NCBI GenBank assembly: GCA_020746835.1
Contig: JAGPNK010000004.1
Location: 682,001-746,000, forward strand
DNA: 64,000 nt
Direction: 5' to 3'
Source of the DNA: Stachybotrys elegans
Taxonomy: Eukaryota > Ascomycota > Sordariomycetes > Hypocreales > Stachybotryaceae
Made by a program: the position numbers and the translations under genes. Of this stretch, positions 56,753-64,000 are shown in pieces. Under the pieces are notes generated by a model, which saw only the letters and a list, made by a program, of their open reading frames with translations, did no database searches and had not been told where the DNA came from. The number at the start of each line of letters is the position of its first letter. Position 1 is the first letter of the stretch.

Positions 56753-58117
56753 ATGGATAACCACACCTCCATCCTGGGGAGTCCTGACTTGACCGACTAC
56801 GAAGAGCTCATGAACGCTACCTACAAACAACTGCAAGAGAATGCCGAAAACAACGACGTGCTTCTTTCTAATGTTGCCGCGTGTGTCAACTACCTCGAAA
56901 ACTTTGTCTTCCACGCCAACCTGTCTTTACCGCTGGAAGACAAGTACGAGACAATTCTTCAAGCCCACAAGCAGAACAATCCCGGCACCATCTTTGGCTG
57001 GGAGCAGTTTCTCAACCCTGGCTCCTACTGGTACTGGCTGTACGCTAAGAATGCTGCCGAAGGCGACATGTGGCTCTCCGAAGAGCCTCAGACATTCGAG
57101 ATTCGACAATGGCCACGAGACATAAACCCGGGGGCGGCCCATCCCATTGACCTTCCAACTTGCGCAAAGTCATCTGAGATGCTGTTGAGTTGCGATAACG
57201 AGGGAGTCTCGCTTCCCATGTCGGTCGATAGCAACATATACGATGACGAGGCCTTCGGTCTCATTCCTGGATTGCCGCTTTTCCAAGTTCTTGACCCTGA
57301 CGATAAACCAACCGCGGAGGCGCCTTGTGAGAAGGCTGTGGCGAAGAAACCGCGCAAGCAGCGGGCTCAGAATAAGAAAGCTTCTCAGAAGCGCGGAGAG
57401 GACTCGCGGCTGGGTGCTCGAGGCCGGAAGAGGCAGAAGGTGGAGATGAAGGTCCAAGGCCATCAAGCTGCTATCTCGGGTCCAGGCACATCTGGTGCAC
57501 CTATTGTACAACGAGTCGCCGTTCAAAGACCTGCACTGCCAGAGGATACGGCCATTCCTGGAGTTTATATCGCAGCCACAGCCAATCGTCTGCCAGCATT
57601 CGACCAGAGAAATACCCCAAATCAACAAGCCTCCGTCTACTCTGGCACACCTACAGTGCCCGGACCTCTGTCCCTGTCTCCCGCGGAACCTCAACCATCC
57701 GACCGCCATCCCTCGCTGACGAAACATCTTCTGAATCTCATGGGTAGGGCGAATCCGCCACAGGGAGTTGTTACGACGTGCCAAAAGGGCCATTCGTCAC
57801 AACCGACACGCGCGGAGAAATCGAGCAGCAGTCTGCTGGCCATGGCACCTAATCCAACCGTGGGCCCTAGAATCTGCAAGAGAATCGGACCTCGAGGTAT
57901 GAGGCTTGATGATATAGCATCTAGGCCTTTCAATAGGTCTCCGTTAATCGGCCAGGGTACACCAAGCTACGCCTCATACTCTTCCACCACTCCCTATCGT
58001 CCCCCCATCGCCATTCCCGAGCAAGAAAGAGGCTCCGGGCTTCCTATTGTGGGACTCTTCAAGACTCGCACTTCTGGTCTACGAGGGAACTCCTATAAAA
58101 TTGTGAGGGGTGGTTGA
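56753..58117 (+). CDS. Hypothetical protein with nuclear-localisation-like basic clusters
   Basis: Intronless, 454 residues, start MDNHTSILGSPDLTDYEEL. The first 130 residues are predicted mostly helical and rich in aromatic residues (GWEQFLNPGSYWYWLYAKN). An acidic/neutral linker is followed by two basic clusters at about residues 198-230 (KKPRKQRAQNKKASQKR and GRKRQKVE), good candidates for a bipartite nuclear signal. The last 220 residues are Pro/Ser/Thr-rich and disordered-looking. No zinc cluster, bZIP or other DNA-binding fold is visible. I do not recognise a family. The overall plan (folded N-domain, NLS, disordered tail) suggests a nuclear regulatory or structural protein, which is inference. 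Codon use looks like that of neighbouring real genes. Confidence 0.7.
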   Translation: MDNHTSILGSPDLTDYEELMNATYKQLQENAENNDVLLSNVAACVNYLENFVFHANLSLPLEDKYETILQAHKQNNPGTIFGWEQFLNPGSYWYWLYAKNAAEGDMWLSEEPQTFEIRQWPRDINPGAAHPIDLPTCAKSSEMLLSCDNEGVSLPMSVDSNIYDDEAFGLIPGLPLFQVLDPDDKPTAEAPCEKAVAKKPRKQRAQNKKASQKRGEDSRLGARGRKRQKVEMKVQGHQAAISGPGTSGAPIVQRVAVQRPALPEDTAIPGVYIAATANRLPAFDQRNTPNQQASVYSGTPTVPGPLSLSPAEPQPSDRHPSLTKHLLNLMGRANPPQGVVTTCQKGHSSQPTRAEKSSSSLLAMAPNPTVGPRICKRIGPRGMRLDDIASRPFNRSPLIGQGTPSYASYSSTTPYRPPIAIPEQERGSGLPIVGLFKTRTSGLRGNSYKIVRGG

Positions 58118-58498
58118 GCATGAGTACTGCAGATCATTTCGGGGTAAAATGAGCATGCTTGGTGAATTGTAATAGGAAAGCTGGTATGGGAATCGGGCAG
58201 TTGGCGGAAGAGAGGATGGATGAAGATTACAGTTACGGTATGAGCGGCAGTCACCTGAATTAGATCTTTTAAAAACGCGTCGGCATAGCCTGGATGAGCA
58301 ACGAGATTTAGCACCGCATCAAGAAGAATGACCTCGAGAATGCCCGGCCGTATAGCCGTGACAGCGAGCGCATTATCATTCATTCGCTAATACTTAAAGC
58401 CCAACGGCAATCCGACGCCAGATGTCATATCTGAGATGTCTCTTAAACCATATTCGTGATATACAAGTGTTGATACAATCCATCTGTCAAGCTGACCC
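58118..58498. other. Intergenic between convergent genes
   Basis: 3' flanks of two convergent genes; no gene supported. A 96-codon minus-strand frame at 58093-58383 has no domain. Confidence 0.5.
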
Positions 58499-59990
58499 TT
58501 ATGCAGATCTGCAGGTAAAGGGGCTGTGGGCATTGCCCTGAGAAGTAATATCGATCTGGATCCAGGTGAGCATATACATGGAGTGGCACGATTAGGCTGA
58601 TACTTACGATGTCTTGGATGGTAGCGTAGGTGCCGGCGCCCAGAGTCACGATACCGATAATAAAAGCCAGGATACTTCCGAGGGTAAAGAAAATGTTCTC
58701 GCGGGAGAAGTAGTTGCCCTTGCACAAGAGGGTGAACCACATAATGGCCGGGATCCAGAACGAGAAACCGGACACAAACAGCGCGGATGCCAGGGAAAGC
58801 AGGTCGGAGAAGATAGGGATAGCCTCGGCGATGACCCATGCGACGATGGTAAAGACAACGACGAAGATGATCCAAGTTGTCCAGCCCTTGGCAGTGTTGA
58901 CGTAGCGGTTGAGCGAGTTCTTGTAGACGCGTCCATGCAGATAACGCAGGGCAACAGTGGTGTTGATAGAACCCGAGATGAAGATGACGGGAAGGGCAAC
59001 GCCAAATGCGACCTTGGAAATGGTAGGGCTGGCAGAGAGCAGAGCAGGGGATTGCACATCGGCTCCAATAAAGGCGTAGCACAGAGCACCAGTCAAGGTG
59101 TATACCAGAATCTGGATGCCTCCAGATGCCCAGATGGACTTCATGTAATCGGTGGGCGTGTGCATCTCATCCATGAAGGAGAATTGACCGATGGCGAAAC
59201 TGAAGGCAAAGATGATGTTGCTGACGGCGACAAAGGCCTCGATAAAGGTAACATCCTCCTTGGGCCAGGCAGACCAGTCGACACTGGAGAGTCCTCCCGC
59301 AGAACCACTAGCCTGAATACCAGTAGCGATCACCGTAATGCCAATAGCCGCAATAATGGAGGCAAAGTCGATGTAGCCGAGAATAGCAACCTCAGTGAAG
59401 GATGGAGGAATGGCAAGGACCAGCAGGATGATGGCGGAGATGGCGGAGAAGACAATGGAGCAGACCTTGCCGTCGTTGAGAGTGATTAGGGCGATGCTTC
59501 CGGTCAGAGCATGGGATCCGACGACCATGACGAGCTCCAGCAGCAGAGCGGCGCCGAAAATCTCGTAGCCGACGCGGCCAAGGAGCAGTCGTCCGGCATC
59601 AGCGTAATGCGAAACATCCGGGTAGCGAAGCTTGACCTGGCCGATGAGGTAGCTGGTGAAGATGGAGACGAGGCCGAGGGTGACGGTGAGGAAGACGCCG
59701 GGGAACATGCCGAGGACGTGGAAGGCCTTGGGCAAGCTGAGGGCACCAAGGGCGATGGCTTCGACGATGGTGACGACGGCGAGGCGCTTCCATCCGAGAC
59801 GGTGGAAGTGAGCGCTTCCCTTGGCGGCAATCTCCTTCATGCGGACGCTGTCGAGCTCCTCGCTCGTCTCCTCGAGCATCATGCCATCGTTGGTGGCCTG
59901 ACCGGCGCCAGGGTATCGCTCCACGTCGCCAGCAGGACCGCTTGGCTTCTGGGAAGCCTTGGGGGCGGAGGGGGTGATGGAGTCGGCCAT
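58499..59990 (-). CDS. AAAP-family neutral amino acid transporter (Mtr-like)
   Basis: Exons 58608-59990 and a short terminal exon 58499-58555 (1440 bases, 479 residues). The terminal exon replaces a read-through extension and gives the ending IDITSQGNAHSPFTCRSA; the SPFTC-type C-terminus is usual in fungal members, supporting the splice. The polar N-terminus of about 70 residues is followed by 11 hydrophobic helices. The first contains VEAIALGALSLPKAFHVLG, the conserved substrate-gating segment of the AAAP family. Other signature parts are LRYPDVSHYADAGRLLLG and FAFSFAIGQFSFMDEMHTP. The Neurospora prototype Mtr imports neutral and aromatic amino acids across the plasma membrane. Substrate range here is inferred only from the family. 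Confidence 0.92.
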
Positions 59991-61844
59991 TGTAGGAGGT
60001 CCCGGGCGGTATCAAGGCAGGCTACAGGAGTGGCGAGATGGAAGCAATCGACGGATGGGAGAAGGGCGGTACTTAAGGCACCGGCCACGCAGAAGAGCGT
60101 GACAAAGAACAAGTAAGGGATTTCCACAGATAAGCTAAAAACGAGCCATCCGGTCGTGACACACGCTCAAGCCTCGCGATATCACGAAGCCCCATGGGGT
60201 ACGTAAGGAGCATTATCTGCTGTAAACTCGCCATGTTAGTCAAGGTGATTTCGTAAAAGCCCGATAGGCAAGACGCGGAAAGCCACGGTCCAATGTGAAA
60301 TGCCTCGACAGACGAATTCCCGGGCAACATCAGACATGCGCAATGCGAAGGGGGCAGTGGAAGTCGGCCGAGGGCTGTACGAAATAGTTTGGTAGAGTCG
60401 TGTTTTGGTGCCGTAATGGGAATCCGCTCCGGAGATGGTCGGGCCCTGCGCCAAGTGGAGCTTCGGTGTCCGGATGGCGCCGCATTGGACCGGATTTTAT
60501 GAATTATGTGATGAAAACCCCCGTAGAAGGAGACTGCAGAAAATTTTTTGAAAGACCCTTTAGCTTCCAAAGGGAGGCGAAAAAAGGGGGCCAGGGGCTC
60601 GCATGACGTAGCAGTGCCACACAAAGGGCGGCTCGCGCGCATCATGCCGTGTCGGACCGTTAAAGAGAACAAAAGGGCGCGAGGAAAATTTGCACGCGCT
60701 TTGCCTCATGCCCCTTCTTTTCTGTCTTTGGTTATTTGGTTGCGCGTGGCCAATGCGTTTGCAGGCTCGGCATAAACCGGCTGCTCTGTCATTTTGCTTC
60801 TCTTATTCTCGCCCTGTCCGGTCGTTTGCTTCCGGCTCGCATCCGGTTCGATGATAGATGAGTTCTGTTGGAAGTTTTCTGGCAGGCAATTCTTGATTGC
60901 ATTTGCTGTTCTGTCTGGCACATGTGAAATGGCGAGCGCGGTGGTTTAAGTAAAGAGGTCCGTGTTGAAACAGCCTTCACAGTGCTACATGTTTACAGTG
61001 CTGTGCGCCTGTTTGCCATCTAGCAACATGCAAGCCAAGCGGCGCAAACGTACGTGTGCATAAGCCAACTCTGTGCAAACAATCAAGACATCAACGCCAC
61101 CGGTACGCGCCGGGCACAGCCGATGCTGTTCTATGTATCTCGGGTGGCGTTGCTAGAAGGTCCATGGAACAACCAAAAGTGGATGGCCGCGCCAGTCTGT
61201 GCAGAATTCTGCCCTCCAACTCTGGTTCAGTGTGATATCCGCACGGCGGCGGCCCGCGCGGGTGGCAGACGGCATTGGCGGAGACGCGGATGTCTTTCCA
61301 GCGGCACCATGTCATCGGTACAGACGATTGCCTTCTTGTGACCTCATATCTGAACGAGCCTCTCAATTTACTAGCCAGATGCCGCTCGAAGTCATGAAGG
61401 AGTAGGTGCGGGCAGTGAGGGGAAAGGAATAATAGTGTATGAGAACTGTGATGACTGCTCTGCTGCCCGGAGGACCATAGAACAGAGTCAACTAATGAAG
61501 GGATTGTCAGACTGTAGCCTACTGACATCACCCGTTGGCTGGAGCCGGGAACAACAAGGGAGCTACAGTAGCGGCAGCGGCAGCGGCAGCAAAAGCTTAT
61601 GTAGTCGGGTAGACCTGCGGTTAGTAGACTCGATGTGTGTACATGCCGTTCATCGGCTCAAGCCTTTACGTGTGTCATGACGAGGCGCTCCAAGTCATTA
61701 GCAAGTTCCTCTGCGAGAACAATCACATCCAATGCACCTCCAAGCAGCGTAAGCGAACCGAACTTTTGCATGCTAGCTGTCTATCTATCCAAGAACCAGT
61801 ACCAAGAAACCGTTAATATACATGATGTTGTTGCCAGTGTTAGT
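59991..61844. other. Intergenic, promoter of the amino acid transporter
   Basis: 1.85 kb without a supported gene. A 199-codon minus-strand frame (60073-60672) lacks any domain and lies in the transporter's upstream region. A GGCAGC-type hexamer repeat occurs at about 61571-61589. Confidence 0.5.
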
Positions 61845-63232
61845 TTACACCCTCTCCTGCGTCACCGCCCACGTAGTCTGTACACGGATATCGCGATTCA
61901 TCTCCGGTGCCGTGAGGTTCTTCTCGGACGAATCGTCGGCCAGGGTCGTCGCGCCGACCTCGATGTCGTGGTTGCCCTTCTTGGGGCCGTAGTTGCTCAT
62001 CTCCCACGTCGCGTCCCCCGTCTGCGAGTTCAGCCTCGAGGGCTTGCTCTGGCCGCCCGAGGCGTAGGCGGCGCCGCTGCTGCCGACGCTGAAGCCGAGG
62101 CGCTGCTTGAACCGGACAAAGAAGGGTCGCAGCATCGGGATGCTGACGCAGAGGATGGCGAGGTTGGGCTCCAGGACGAAGAGAAGGACCGTCGTTGGCA
62201 TCGTACCGGTGATGTTGCTGTTGAGGTCGACGGTCGAGATGTAGATGATTCGGAAGATGGCGCAGACGACGCAGCTGTGGCATCACGTTAGCGAGTTGTA
62301 GTTGGAGATTGTCATGGGGTGATCGTACGCAGAGGCCAAGCTGAAGCACGAGATGATGGCCAGCTTCTCCTGGGTGCGCTTCTGCAGCCGCCAGAGAGAC
62401 TTCATGGGGATGGCCATGATGATGACATCGCCCACGGCGTTGGTGGCGATGATGGACTGGATAAACGGGATGTAGGCGCCGCATCTGCCCACGCCGGTCC
62501 ACGATCCGGAAACAGGCGTGCAGAGAAAGATGGAAGCGAAGACGAATGCAATGGTCCATGCCGTGACACCTCCCAGCAGGATCCTGGAGGCCATCTTAAT
62601 GAAGGACGTCGGGAAAATTCGCAGGTAGAAGAAGAGCATGCTCGCCTTGCACAGCGCGAGGAGCGTGATGTAGACGGGCTGCATGCCAAACGTCAACTTT
62701 TTCGGGCGGGTTAGTTTTCCTTGTCGCGTGCGAGGGCTCGTTGCTAACTCGGCGTACCTGAAGAATCCAAGGGATGTTCGCAACCACTTCAAGCATGTCA
62801 GCATACCGTATACTCCCCCATCGTGTCGGCAGGGAATGCAAAGGACTTACGCTGCGGCTGCTCTGCCAAGTTGTAGCCACTTCCTGAAGTCGAAACTAGA
62901 GCACAAAGTAAGTCTCCATCTCCAACGAAACGTCATGGTCGAGGTCGAGGGTCACATACACATGCCCTGGCAGATCAGCATGGCAACGCCCATGGGCTGT
63001 AAAGCACACTCGTTAGTCTCCCTCAGCCATTGGATATCGCAGATCTGCGTAGACCAACCATTGCTACCATGACGGCGTAGTCATCCCATCCCAGGCCCGG
63101 CCCGTGGATTCGTCCTATCACACGCAGAGTGACGACGAGAATCGTAATGGAGACGATGACGCAGTTGACGATGAGCTCGTTCCGCACCCGAACCGTCATC
63201 GGCAGGTACTCTGGGGGATTCAGCATCGACAT
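61845..63232 (-). CDS. SAT4/Pth11-like seven-helix membrane protein (rhodopsin-type fungal receptor family)
   Basis: Six exons on the minus strand: 63059-63232, 62960-62996, 62851-62895, 62758-62786, 62329-62696 and 61845-62274 (1083 bases, 360 residues). Exons 2-4 are very small; they were chosen because all phases agree and each intron has a usable donor and branch (intron 1 starts GTTGGT with a GACTAACG branch). Seven hydrophobic helices are visible. Typical motifs are GPGLGWDDYAVMVAM after helix 1, ALCKASMLFFYLRIFP in the centre and NAVGDVIIMAIPMKSLW, then VLEPNLAILCVSIPMLRPF. The C-terminal tail of about 95 residues is polar and likely cytosolic. Members include Pth11-like receptors of surface cues, but many are uncharacterised. 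No CFEM domain is present. The small-exon region is the least certain part. Confidence 0.8.
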
Positions 63233-64000
63233 GATGAACGGCGACGACGACGACGACGACGACAAACAGGCACGAGTGTGAGGAACGGGAAGAGAAGAGC
63301 CGCTCTGCTTGAAATAGTGGGCAGGAGGAGACACCAACACTTATATCCAACGCCGACCCGTCAACGGGAACCGTTTTTCGAACCGGGGTGCATCAAAGGG
63401 ATGGAGAAAATCTAACGGTCAAGTCCCTAGAGGCAGAATGCCCTGCCCGGGTTCATGGGTTGTGAGACTGACAGCCGAATGTGTGCTCCTGCAGCCGGAA
63501 CCTTCACGCGGCAGTGAACGGAGACTTTTCTCCTCCCCCCCCCGTCTTCACACGGTTCATACGGGCGGGCTGCCTTCTCCGTCCTCCTTTTCCTTCCAAC
63601 AAAAAAACTTGGCGGCAGTTTCTCTCCTACAGGGGCACACCCAGGAGAGTCCGATTCCCGAACGAGGCGCTCCCCCCTCCTCATCTCAAGAAACGGAATG
63701 GCTTCCCCAGATTGCAACCAGGGGCATCCATCCTATCCATGTGAGCTAGCAGCCCCGAAAAAAAAATTCCAACGCAGAAGGCCAGCCGGCCAAGTTGCCC
63801 GTCGCCTCTTTGCCCTGGCTAGGGGGAGGGGGGGAAGTTAACTGCGGGACTTTTTTTCTTCTTTTCGGTCAGTGGAGGCTCCTTTGGCCAAGCGAGTTCG
63901 GCACATGGGGATCGAGTCAAGACCGACCCTGCAGCTGGATTTTGTTTTATTTTATTTTTTTGGTCTTTGCTTCTTTTTCATCATTTTCCTTCTTTCCGGA
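63233..64000. other. Upstream region of the receptor gene and window end
   Basis: Contains a (GAC)7 repeat at about 63243-63263 in the probable 5' leader of the receptor gene, and A/T and C homopolymers (63536-63542, 63762-63768). No gene is visible up to the end. Confidence 0.5.

Noticed and set aside
58614..59489. Plus-strand 291-codon open frame
   Set aside because: Antisense shadow of the AAAP transporter; Asp/Gly-rich, no hydrophobic core or motif.
60073..60672. Minus-strand 199-codon frame upstream of the transporter
   Set aside because: No domain, low-support composition and located in a promoter region.
61840..62559. Minus-strand 239-codon frame
   Set aside because: Shifted frame of the SAT4-like gene; Arg/His-rich nonsense, while the other frame carries conserved helices.

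Overview
The window is nuclear DNA of a filamentous ascomycete (Pezizomycotina, most likely Sordariomycetes and perhaps Hypocreales; the class is inferred from gene content only). Genes carry short introns of about 45-90 bases with GT donors, CTAAC or CTGAC-like branch sites and AG acceptors. Kozak-type starts, a fungal family repertoire (type B carboxylesterases, BBE-like oxidase, HMT1-type ABC transporter, STAND/NB-ARC protein, F-box proteins, CipC, SAT4/Pth11-like receptor, RGS-LOV photoreceptor) and point-mutated relic genes all fit. No tRNA, rRNA, CRISPR array or intact transposon was seen. Exon coordinates were assigned by hand from splice signals, frame and family conservation.

Left part (1-11.6 kb): the 3' portion of a secreted carboxylesterase, a secreted bicovalent FAD oxidase, a broken Gfo/Idh/MocA oxidoreductase, and a small secreted cysteine-containing protein in three exons. 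These are followed by a decayed pair of minus-strand genes: a GT28-type glycosyltransferase relic and a squalene-hopene-cyclase-like relic with C-to-T type stop codons. I read that pair as the corpse of a hopanoid or sterol glycoside locus.

Middle part (11.6-36 kb): an HMT1-like half ABC transporter, a large four-helix membrane protein of unknown function, an F-box protein, and a six-exon STAND NTPase. Next come two AsaB/GA4-desaturase-like oxygenase genes (one needing a GC-AG intron) around a short ORF and a broken O-methyltransferase, which looks like an eroded secondary-metabolite locus that also holds an amino acid permease. Then follow a ThrE-type exporter and a CipC-like stress protein.

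Right part (36-64 kb): a P450 and a short-chain dehydrogenase are divergently transcribed and may form a metabolic pair. They are followed by a second F-box protein, an unknown gene whose frame is broken at a run of 15 A, a UbiA prenyltransferase and an RGS-LOV photoreceptor (BcLOV4-type). A GH43 beta-xylosidase/arabinosidase with an XlnR-type promoter site comes next, then a second carboxylesterase, a putative nuclear protein, an AAAP amino acid transporter and a SAT4/Pth11-like seven-helix receptor. The most interesting items are the relic terpenoid locus, the RGS-LOV protein, the GC-AG intron, the A15 frameshift and the SDR that lacks its catalytic lysine.
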